From the NCBI GenBank assembly GCA_025351205.1, contig JANXWI010000002.1, positions 1 to 15,213 of the forward strand: DNA of 15,213 nucleotides, given 5' to 3'. The stretch comes from Deinococcus sp. (GTDB lineage: Bacteria; Deinococcota; Deinococci; Deinococcales; Deinococcaceae). The position numbers and the translations under genes were made by a program. Below are positions 1-6,284 of the stretch, piece after piece. The notes beneath the pieces were generated by a model. The model did not search any database. It saw nothing but the letters and a program-made list of their open reading frames with translations, and had not been told where the DNA came from. How positions within the stretch are numbered: the first letter of the stretch is position 1; each line of letters opens with the position of its first letter.

Positions 1-87
1 ATGAAGTCGGACCGACTGGTGGGCGGCCTGCCCGAGCTGACCGACCCGATTCACAACATCGTGTACGAGCGGCTGTCGGTGAGGTAA
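1..87 (+). CDS. 3' end of an unidentified protein-coding gene (partial)
   Basis: The reading frame is open from the first base and closes at TAA (85-87), giving a C-terminal segment of at least 28 residues ending in IVYERLSVR. An ATG happens to be at base 1, but no upstream sequence is available to show whether it is the true start, so I treat this as the tail of a longer gene. Codon use is GC-rich like its neighbours. I do not recognise the family from so short a piece. It is followed by a GC-rich palindromic repeat and, 139 nt downstream, by the amidase gene on the same strand. Joint transcription is possible but not shown. Confidence 0.4.
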   Translation: MKSDRLVGGLPELTDPIHNIVYERLSVR

Positions 88-106
88 TAGCAGCGGCTTT
101 TACCCC

Positions 107-156
107 TCGCCCCCTGCGGGAGAGGGGCGCTGCGCAGCAGCGGGGAGAGGGGGCGA
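107..156. repeat. GC-rich compound palindrome (REP-like intergenic repeat)
   Basis: Outer arms TCGCCCCCT (107-115) and AGGGGGCGA (148-156) are perfect 9-bp inverted repeats. Inside them is a second hairpin, CGCTGC (128-133) and GCAGCG (137-142), with a 3-nt loop. The G-rich and C-rich blocks resemble the dispersed CCCTCTCCCGC-type intergenic palindromes found in many GC-rich genomes. It sits between two same-strand genes and could act as a transcript end or mRNA stabiliser. There is no T-run after it, so I do not call it an intrinsic terminator. Confidence 0.55.
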
Positions 157-226
157 CGGAGTGAACAGGGTTCAACACCCCTCCTCAACCCGGCTCCACG
201 ATCCAACACCTATGGAGGAACACCCG

Positions 227-1156
227 ATGACCCGCCCACACATCCATACCATTCACCATTCGCACTTCGGCTGGGACAACAGCCTGACGCCCACACACCA
301 CGCAGCGCCCGGCGACACACTCGAATTCGCCATTCAGGACGCCAGCGGCGGGCAGCTGAGCGAACACAGCACCTCAGCGGACGTGCCCAACTTCGACTTC
401 TCGCTGACCAACCCGGTCAACGGCCCCGTCTACATCGAGGGAGCAGAGCCGGGCGACGTGCTGAGCGTCGAGGTCCTGGATTTTCAGGAGTCGGCCTGGG
501 GCTGGACCGGCATCCTTCCGGGCTTCGGGCTGCTGGCCGCCGAGTTCACCGACCCCTGGCTGCACATCAGCCGGTACGACAGGCAGTCGGTGCGCTTCAC
601 GCCGGAAATCACGCTGCCCACGCGCCCGTTTACCGGAACCATCGGCGTCGCGCCTGCCGAGGCTGGGCCGCACAGCATCGTGCCGCCGCGCCGGGTGGGG
701 GGCAACCTCGACATCCGTGACCTGACGCGCGGGGCCAGGCTGTACCTGCCCGTCGAGGTGCCCGGCGCACTGTTTAGCGTGGGCGACACCCATGCCTGCC
801 AGGGCGACGGCGAGGTCTGCGGCACCGCCGTCGAAACCGCCATGACCGTGCAGCTCAAGTTTGGATTGATCAAGGCGGCCAACTACTCTGCGCCGCGCTT
901 CGAGGTACCGGCCAGCGCCATGCCTGCCGTGGACCAGAAGGGCTACTACGCCACCACGGGCATAGGGCCTGACCTGTATACCGCCGCACAGGACGCCGTG
1001 CGGGCCATGATCGACCATCTGGGCCACGAGTACCGCCTGGACCCGCAACTGGCCTACGCCCTGTGCAGCGTGGCGGTGGACCTGAAGATCAGTGAGATCG
1101 TGGACGCGCCGAACTGGGTGGTCAGCGCGTACCTGCCACAGGGAATTTTTGGTTAG
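227..1156 (+). CDS. Acetamidase/formamidase family amidohydrolase
   Basis: This 309-residue protein belongs to the FmdA/AmdA family, which hydrolyses short amides such as formamide or acetamide to the acid and ammonia in the cytoplasm. The family signature is plain in the second half: GGNLDIRDL, then LYLPVEVPGALFSVGDTHA followed directly by CQGDGEVCGTAVE. The length is usual for the family. I chose the ATG at 227 because GGAGG (214-218) lies 8 nt before it. An in-frame start at 161 would add 22 poorly conserved residues and has no such site. The actual substrate cannot be read from sequence. The 3' end overlaps the convergent bioF gene by 35 bp, so there is no room for a conventional terminator between them. 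Confidence 0.85.
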   Translation: MTRPHIHTIHHSHFGWDNSLTPTHHAAPGDTLEFAIQDASGGQLSEHSTSADVPNFDFSLTNPVNGPVYIEGAEPGDVLSVEVLDFQESAWGWTGILPGFGLLAAEFTDPWLHISRYDRQSVRFTPEITLPTRPFTGTIGVAPAEAGPHSIVPPRRVGGNLDIRDLTRGARLYLPVEVPGALFSVGDTHACQGDGEVCGTAVETAMTVQLKFGLIKAANYSAPRFEVPASAMPAVDQKGYYATTGIGPDLYTAAQDAVRAMIDHLGHEYRLDPQLAYALCSVAVDLKISEIVDAPNWVVSAYLPQGIFG

Positions 1157-2375
1157 GTAATTTTCCATTCAACTCAGCCACAGCGTCCAGACAGGCTTGC
1201 AGGTCAGGCCAGCGGTGCGCGGCGTTCAGGGCGAAACGGATGCGGGCCGTTCCGGCGGGCACGGTGGGCGTGCGAATGGCCACCGCGCCGAAGCCTGAGG
1301 CCTGCAACGAGGCGGCGTGGCTGAGTGCCGCCTCGTCTTCGAAGGTCAGCATCGGAACGATCTGCGACTCGCTGCCCGCCGTGTCCGCGCCCAGTGTTGT
1401 CAGCCCCTCGCGGAAGGCCGCCGCGTTGGCCCGCAGGGCGGCCCGTTCGCTGTCCATCTGCTGCGAGAACAGCAGGTTCAGCACACTCACCGCCAGACTC
1501 GACGGGGGCAGTCCGGTGGTGAAGGTCAGGGTGCGGGCGGTGTTCAGCAGGTAGCGGATCAGCACCGCGTCTCCGGCGATGTAGGCACCGACGCTGCCGT
1601 ACGCCTTGCCGAAGGTGCCCATCGAGATATCGATTTGCCCGCTCACGCCGGCGGCCTGCGCCAGCCCCGCGCCCAGGTCGCCGTACACCCCGCCGGAGTG
1701 CGCCTCATCGACCATCAGCCAGGCACTGTGTTTGCGTTTCAGCGCCACCAGCTCGGCCAGCGGAGCCAGCGTGCCGTCCATGCTGAACAGCGCGTCGGTC
1801 ACGATCAGCTTGCGGGGGGCAGCGCTGACCCGCAGCTGGGCGTCCAGGGCGGCGAGGTCGCGGTGCGGATAGACGTGGCACTGGGCGCGGCTCAGGCGCA
1901 CGCCGTCGATGATCGAAGCGTGGTTCAGGGCGTCGCTGAACACCGCGTCTCCAGGCCCGACCAGCGCCGGAATGGTGCCCATATTGGCCGCCACGCCGCT
2001 GCCGAACACCAGCGCGGCCTGCTGGCCCTTGAGGCGGGCCAAGGCGCGCTCCAGCACGCCGTACACCGGGTCGTTACCGGTAATCAGGCGCGAGGCCCCA
2101 GCCCCGAAGCGGGTCATGGCGCTCAGAACCGCCGCCCGGTCTTCCGCGCCCCCTTCTGCCGCGCCCAGGTGGCCTTCCAGCAGCGCAGCGGCACTCTCGG
2201 GCGTCCAGATGTGCTGGGCCAGCCCCAGGTAGTCGTTCGACGCCAGATCGAGCAGCGTGCGCCCGTCCACCTGCACGGTTCCGGGCCGCTCTCCGGGCGT
2301 CCAGTCGCGCAGGGTGCGTTCGCGGTTCTGGCGGCTCAGGTCGTATAGGTGGGCCTTCAGCGGTTCCCAGCTCAT
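1122..2375 (-). CDS. bioF: 8-amino-7-oxononanoate synthase (KAPA synthase)
   Basis: This PLP-dependent enzyme condenses pimeloyl-thioester with L-alanine to give 8-amino-7-oxononanoate, the first step of biotin ring assembly. The 417-residue product shows the alpha-oxoamine synthase hallmarks: LASNDYLGLA near residue 44, NHASIIDG (151-158), the PLP-contacting DEAHS (223-227), and the Schiff-base lysine K257 in GTFGKAYGSVG. It is somewhat longer than the common 380-390 residues, with a short extra C-terminal tail. The ATG overlaps the bioA stop by 4 nt (2372-2375), so it is probably translationally coupled. Only a weak Shine-Dalgarno is visible. It is the last gene of the bioBDAF operon, and its 3' end overlaps the opposing amidase gene. 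Confidence 0.93.
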   Translation of the reverse strand: MSWEPLKAHLYDLSRQNRERTLRDWTPGERPGTVQVDGRTLLDLASNDYLGLAQHIWTPESAAALLEGHLGAAEGGAEDRAAVLSAMTRFGAGASRLITGNDPVYGVLERALARLKGQQAALVFGSGVAANMGTIPALVGPGDAVFSDALNHASIIDGVRLSRAQCHVYPHRDLAALDAQLRVSAAPRKLIVTDALFSMDGTLAPLAELVALKRKHSAWLMVDEAHSGGVYGDLGAGLAQAAGVSGQIDISMGTFGKAYGSVGAYIAGDAVLIRYLLNTARTLTFTTGLPPSSLAVSVLNLLFSQQMDSERAALRANAAAFREGLTTLGADTAGSESQIVPMLTFEDEAALSHAASLQASGFGAVAIRTPTVPAGTARIRFALNAAHRWPDLQACLDAVAELNGKLPNQKFPVAGTR

Positions 2376-3766
2376 GTGGACACTGCACCCGTCTCAGCGG
2401 CACCGAAAAGCTGCGCGGCATCGAGAATCGCCCCGTAGGCCACCTCCAGGTGTTCGTCCTTCACGCAGTACGGCGGCAGCAGATAGAGCGTGTCGCCCAG
2501 GGGCCGCAGCAGCAGGCCTCTGTTCTGAAAAAAGGTGCGCAGCTCCAGGCTCGCGTGGCCGCCGTAGCCGCCCGCCCCCCGCAGCTGCACGGCGGCGATG
2601 GTGCCCAGCTGCCTGACCCGGTGCAGGTGCGGGTGCGCCGCGAGTTCCGGCAGCCAGCGGGCGTGGGCCGCTCCGATGGCGGCGATTGCGTCCCAGGTCG
2701 TGTCCGCTTCCAGCAGATCGAGCGAGGCCAGCGCCGCCGCGCAGGCCAGCGGGTTGGCGGTGTAGGAATGCCCGTGCGCGAAGGCCCGCTCGAAGGTGTC
2801 GCCCCGGAACTCGGCGTACAGCTCCTCGGTGCAGGCCGTGACGCCCAGCGGCAGGAACCCGCCCGTCAGGCCCTTGGAGAGGCACATCAGGTCGGGCGCT
2901 GTGCTGATGGCTGACGCTGTGTCTCCATACGGTTCCAGATGCTGACCCGCCCACATCCGGCCCGTGCGGGCGAAGCCGGTCATCACCTCGTCGAAGATGA
3001 TAAACGCGCCCGTGGCCTTCACGCGCCGCAGCACCTCCGCCAGAAACTGCGGGCGGCACATCCGCATGCCGCTCGACCCCTGCACCAGCGGCTCGGCGAT
3101 CAATGCGGCCACGTCTCCGGCGTGTTGCTCCAAAACCAGATCGAGAGCGGCCAGCGAGGCGTGTTCCTTGGCTTCCACCTCCGGGTCGCCCTGCCAGGTC
3201 TGCGGAAAGGGCAGGAAGCTCACGTCGAAAAGCTTGTCCTGAAACGGCAGGAAGAACCCCGACGTCCGCCCGGCGCTCATGGCCCCGAAGGTGTCGCCGT
3301 GGTAGCCGCCCTCGAAGGCCAGGATGTGCCGCCTCGGCTCGGCGCGGTTGTACCAGGCCTGGAGCGCGATCTTGAGGGCCACCTCCACGGCAGTCGAGCC
3401 GTTGTCGCTGTAAAAAATACGGTCCAGGCCACGCGGCAGGTGGCCCGCCAGCCGGGCAGCCAGGGTCACGGCGGGCGCGTGCGTGAAGCCCGCGAAGATC
3501 ACGTGTTCCAGCTGCCGGGCCTGCCGCGCGATGGCCTCGGCGACGTGCGGGTGCGCGTGCCCGTGCAGGTTGACCCACCACGACGACACCATGTCGAGCA
3601 GCGTGTCGCCGCCAGCCGTGTACAGATACGGCCCCTCGCCGCGCACGATCACGGTGGGGACGGGCGCGGTCTGGGCCTGAGTGAACGGGTGCCAGACGTG
3701 GGCGGCGTCGAGCGCCAGCAGGTCGGGCGGGCTGTGCAGCTGGGGTGAATTGTGCGGGTCGGTCAT
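2372..3766 (-). CDS. bioA: Adenosylmethionine-8-amino-7-oxononanoate aminotransferase (DAPA synthase)
   Basis: A class III PLP aminotransferase that uses S-adenosylmethionine as amino donor to convert KAPA to 7,8-diaminononanoate. In the 464 residues I see HVWHPFTQ near the N-terminus (23-30), typical of BioA, SSWWVNLHGH (61-70), SDNGSTAVEVALK (120-132), GGYHGDT (153-159), FDEVMTGFARTG (258-269), and the likely PLP lysine K298 in CLSKGLTGGFLPL. The length is a little above the usual 420-450. The ATG overlaps the bioD stop by 4 nt, with GGAG 8 nt upstream inside bioD. The combination with bioD and bioF on both sides makes the specific assignment firm relative to other class III aminotransferases. 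Confidence 0.94.
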   Translation of the reverse strand: MTDPHNSPQLHSPPDLLALDAAHVWHPFTQAQTAPVPTVIVRGEGPYLYTAGGDTLLDMVSSWWVNLHGHAHPHVAEAIARQARQLEHVIFAGFTHAPAVTLAARLAGHLPRGLDRIFYSDNGSTAVEVALKIALQAWYNRAEPRRHILAFEGGYHGDTFGAMSAGRTSGFFLPFQDKLFDVSFLPFPQTWQGDPEVEAKEHASLAALDLVLEQHAGDVAALIAEPLVQGSSGMRMCRPQFLAEVLRRVKATGAFIIFDEVMTGFARTGRMWAGQHLEPYGDTASAISTAPDLMCLSKGLTGGFLPLGVTACTEELYAEFRGDTFERAFAHGHSYTANPLACAAALASLDLLEADTTWDAIAAIGAAHARWLPELAAHPHLHRVRQLGTIAAVQLRGAGGYGGHASLELRTFFQNRGLLLRPLGDTLYLLPPYCVKDEHLEVAYGAILDAAQLFGAAETGAVST

Positions 3767-4428
3767 TTCAGGGTCTCCACGAGCAGGCTCTCCAAAGCAG
3801 GAAGCTGCGCCGCCAGCCCGGCCACACTCTGCGGCGTCACCTGCGGCAGAACGCCAAACTCGGCCAGCACCCGCACGCCGCCGTGGCGCTGGATGGCCTC
3901 ACGGTTGGGCGCGGACAGCGGGCCGCTCAGAATCACCCCGAGGATGGACAGGCCCCGTGTACGTAGAGCCTCCAGCGTCAGCAGGGTATGGTTGATGGTG
4001 CCCAGCGTGCTGCGGGCCACCACCACCACCGGAAAGCCGAGGCCCCGCATCAGGTCGAGCATACTCTGGCGGGCATTCAGCGGCACCAGCACGCCGCCCG
4101 CGCCCTCGATGACCAGGGGCCGCACGCTGGGCAGCAGCGGGAGCAGGTCTTCCACCTTGACCTCGCCGCCCTCCAGTGCCGCCGCCCGCTCCGGCGACGA
4201 GGGGTCGCGGTAGACCCGCCCGGGGGCGCAGACCAGCGAAGGGGGAAGCGCGGCGAGGTGGGCCACCCGCGCCGTGTCGTCGTCCCCGGTTGCCGCGCCG
4301 GTCTGCACCGGCTTCCAGTAGGCCGCGCCCCAGGCGAGGCACAGCGCCGCGCAGGCCAGGGTCTTGCCCACGTCGGTGTCGGTCCCCGTGACGAAGACGC
4401 CGCCAGGTGTACCGGGAATGGCGATCAA
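3763..4428 (-). CDS. bioD: ATP-dependent dethiobiotin synthetase
   Basis: This enzyme closes the ureido ring, making dethiobiotin from DAPA, CO2 and ATP. The 221-residue protein carries the P-loop GTDTDVGKT (15-23), the substrate-binding KPVQTG (39-44) and EGAGG (108-112), all diagnostic. The loop usually written SPHxAA reads SSPERAA (77-83), a modest variant. The start codon is TTG: no ATG or GTG precedes the P-loop in frame, and GGAG lies 7 nt upstream. The TTG overlaps the bioB TGA in the 4-nt string TTGA (4425-4428), suggesting coupled translation. Its 3' end overlaps bioA in the same way. Confidence 0.93.
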   Translation of the reverse strand: MIAIPGTPGGVFVTGTDTDVGKTLACAALCLAWGAAYWKPVQTGAATGDDDTARVAHLAALPPSLVCAPGRVYRDPSSPERAAALEGGEVKVEDLLPLLPSVRPLVIEGAGGVLVPLNARQSMLDLMRGLGFPVVVVARSTLGTINHTLLTLEALRTRGLSILGVILSGPLSAPNREAIQRHGGVRVLAEFGVLPQVTPQSVAGLAAQLPALESLLVETLK

Positions 4429-5513
4429 CCAACCGCTCCGGGCTGGACGTGATCGGGCCGTGCCGGTTCAGGCGCGGTGGGTGCAGGCTTGGCGGAGACC
4501 GGCTGCCCAGGCCCGCCGTTGCCTGCCGCCGCCCGCAGGCCCAGGTCGCGCAGCATGTCCCAGTCGGCGCTCTCGCCCTGGCCCTCTTCGGTCAGGTAGT
4601 TGCCCAGAAAGATGCTGTTGGCGATCAGCAGCGCCAGCGGCTGCAAACTCCGCAGGTGAATCTCGCGCCCCGCCGAGGCCCGCAGCTCGGCCCTGGGGTT
4701 GAGCAGCCGGAACACCGACAGCACCCGCAGGCAGTACCAGGGCGTGAAGTGGGCGGTGGTCCCTTGATCTCCCAGCTCTGTTCCGTCTATCGGAATCAGG
4801 AAATTGACCGGCACCGAATCGGCGTTTCTGGCCCGCAGTGTCAGGGCCAGGTCGATGATCTGCTCCGGCGTCTCGCCCATGCCGATGATCACCCCGGAGC
4901 AGGTGCTCATGCCCGCCTGGGCCGCGTGGGTCAGCGTCTCGGTGCGGTCTGCATAGGTGTGCGTGGAGCAGATGTTTTCGTAATGGTCCTCGTGGGTATT
5001 GAGGTTGTGATTGTAGGCGTCCACCCCGGCGGCCCGCAGCGCCTCGGCCTTGCGGCGGCCCTCGTCGCCCAGCAGCAGGCCCATGCAGGCGCAGACCTCC
5101 AGGCTGGTTTCCGCCTTGATCAAACGGGTCGCCTCGGCCACCGTTTCGACCTCGGGCCAGCTGCCGCCGCGCCCGGCCAGCACGATGCAGTAGCGCTGCG
5201 CCCCCGCCTGGGCGGCCTGCCGCGCCTGTGCCAGCATCTCGTGTGGCTCCATGACCCGGTAACGCGGAATGCCGGTGTCGGCCCCCCTGGCCTGCGAGCA
5301 GTAGTGGCAGTCCTCGGCGCAGATGCCGCTCTTGGCGTTGAGCAGCACGTTGACCTTGACCCGGTCCTGGAAGTACTCGCGCCGCACCTGCCAGGCCGCG
5401 TCGACCAGGCGCAGGGTGTCGGTGTCGGGCAGATTGAGCAGCGTCAGCGCCTCGGCATGGGTCAGCACTTCTCCGTTCAGCACGCGACTTACGTAGCTTT
5501 CCATGTTCAGCAT
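4425..5513 (-). CDS. bioB: Biotin synthase, radical SAM
   Basis: BioB inserts sulphur into dethiobiotin using a [4Fe-4S] cluster for radical SAM chemistry and a sacrificial [2Fe-2S] cluster. The cluster-binding cysteines are C65, C69 and C72 in GICAEDCHYCSQ. Further family segments include RYCIVLAGRGG, CACMGLLL, YNHNLNT and CSGVIIGMGE. I chose the ATG at 5513 (362 residues): AAGGGTGG lies just upstream, and the protein then begins like other BioB N-termini (MLNMESYVSRVLNGEVLT). The frame is open to an ATG at 5669, but those 52 extra residues look non-conserved. The C-terminus has an unusual Ala/Pro-rich tail of about 35 residues. It is the first gene of the biotin operon. I see no BirA-type operator upstream. 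Confidence 0.93.
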   Translation of the reverse strand: MLNMESYVSRVLNGEVLTHAEALTLLNLPDTDTLRLVDAAWQVRREYFQDRVKVNVLLNAKSGICAEDCHYCSQARGADTGIPRYRVMEPHEMLAQARQAAQAGAQRYCIVLAGRGGSWPEVETVAEATRLIKAETSLEVCACMGLLLGDEGRRKAEALRAAGVDAYNHNLNTHEDHYENICSTHTYADRTETLTHAAQAGMSTCSGVIIGMGETPEQIIDLALTLRARNADSVPVNFLIPIDGTELGDQGTTAHFTPWYCLRVLSVFRLLNPRAELRASAGREIHLRSLQPLALLIANSIFLGNYLTEEGQGESADWDMLRDLGLRAAAGNGGPGQPVSAKPAPTAPEPARPDHVQPGAVG

Positions 5514-5829
5514 CTCGTTCCACCCTTCCGGCGCTCCGTGAAGAAAGCGCCAGCCTCTTTCGTACAGTGACCACAGCCTATACGCTGAACGAGGATGGGT
5601 GGGCAGGTCTGGAGCCGGTTCAAGGTGGACGCTCTGGCGGGGCGTCAACCGAAGGACCGGGGTAGACATCGTTCAGGACGTTCCGATGCCGCTTTGTTCC
5701 CCCTCTCCCCGGCCCTCTGCATGCAGCTCTGCGAGTCTCCCGCAAAAGAGGACCAGATTCATCTCTATTCCAAACTGTTGCCGGAGCGACGGCAGGACCG
5801 GGCTGCTGCCGAACGCAAGCCCGCGCGCC
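5514..5829. other. Intergenic region upstream of the biotin operon
   Basis: This 316-nt gap separates bioB from the arsR-type gene, both on the minus strand, and should hold the bio promoter. I see no well-spaced -35/-10 pair. Isolated candidates on the minus strand are a TTGACG near 5652 and a TATAGG near 5580, but they do not pair with proper spacing. There is no recognisable BirA/BioR operator palindrome. A pyrimidine-rich patch around 5699-5716 faintly resembles the dispersed GC palindromes elsewhere in the window. Base composition is slightly less biased than in the genes, consistent with non-coding DNA. Confidence 0.4.
5799..5823 (-). terminator. Possible hairpin after the ArsR-family gene
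   Basis: On the minus strand, CGGGCT and AGCCCG form a 6-bp perfect stem, extended by an inner TGC/GCA pairing with a 2-nt bulge and a GTTCG loop. It begins about 6 nt after the ArsR-family stop codon, where a transcript end would be expected. No T-run follows, so it may only protect the 3' end of the message. Confidence 0.28.
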
Positions 5830-6258
5830 TCAGGCCCCGCTTTCTTCCCCGGCGTGATCGAGGGCGCTGCCGATCAGCACCGTGACGTGGTGGTCGAGCA
5901 GGCGGTAATAGGCGATGCGGCCTTCCTTGCGAAACGCCACCAGCCGGTGCGCCCGCAGCAGCCGCAGCTGATGGCTGACGGCACTCTCGCTGATGCCCAC
6001 CACGGCGGCCAGGTCGCACACGCACAGCTCTGCGGTGTTCAGGGCGCTCAGCAGCCGCAGCCGGGTGGGGTCGGCCACCACCTTCAGCAGGGCGCTGGCC
6101 GCCTCGACGGCCCCCTGGCCGGGCAGGGCACTCCTGGCCCGCTGCACCGCCTGGGGGTGAACGCAGCTGACCTCGCAGGTGTCCAGGCCGGCGTCCAAAT
6201 CGGCGTCGCCCGGAAGTGGCGCGGCGCGGGGTCGGGCCGGGTGAGAGTCGGCTATCAT
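5830..6258 (-). CDS. ArsR/SmtB-family metal-sensing repressor, CadC type
   Basis: A 142-residue winged-helix repressor. Such proteins bind operators as dimers and release DNA when metal binds. The helix-turn-helix is about residues 80-107 (CDLAAVVGISESAVSHQLR), followed by the wing FRKEGRIAYYRL. It carries both metal sites known from CadC. Cys28 and Cys32 in TCEVSC, with Cys79 and Cys81 in ELCVCD, match the four-thiolate alpha3N site (Cd/Pb/Bi). Asp122, His124, His135 and Glu138 match the alpha5 zinc site. The first 25 residues are a longer N-terminal arm than in CadC. The ATG (6258) has only a weak ribosome site. It lies 26 nt after the GH3 gene and may be co-transcribed with it. No metal efflux gene is in the window, so its target is unknown. 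Confidence 0.85.
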   Translation of the reverse strand: MIADSHPARPRAAPLPGDADLDAGLDTCEVSCVHPQAVQRARSALPGQGAVEAASALLKVVADPTRLRLLSALNTAELCVCDLAAVVGISESAVSHQLRLLRAHRLVAFRKEGRIAYYRLLDHHVTVLIGSALDHAGEESGA

Positions 6259-6284
6259 CTGCCCAGTCTAGCGCCGCCCGGACG

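Noticed and set aside
1317..2348. Long plus-strand open frame of about 343 codons opposite bioF
   Set aside because: It has no recognisable domain, no ribosome site and an Arg/Gln/His-rich composition typical of the antisense of GC-rich genes; bioF on the other strand is unmistakable.
4407..5570. Plus-strand open frame of 387 codons opposite bioB
   Set aside because: Antisense shadow: the BioB cluster motifs on the minus strand show which strand codes.
5514..5669. N-terminal extension of bioB to an upstream ATG
   Set aside because: The extra 52 residues do not resemble BioB N-termini and the internal ATG has a better ribosome site.
5514..5829. Biotin-responsive BirA operator or riboswitch upstream of bioB
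   Set aside because: No matching dyad of the known BirA or BioR type could be found by eye, and no conserved RNA fold is evident.
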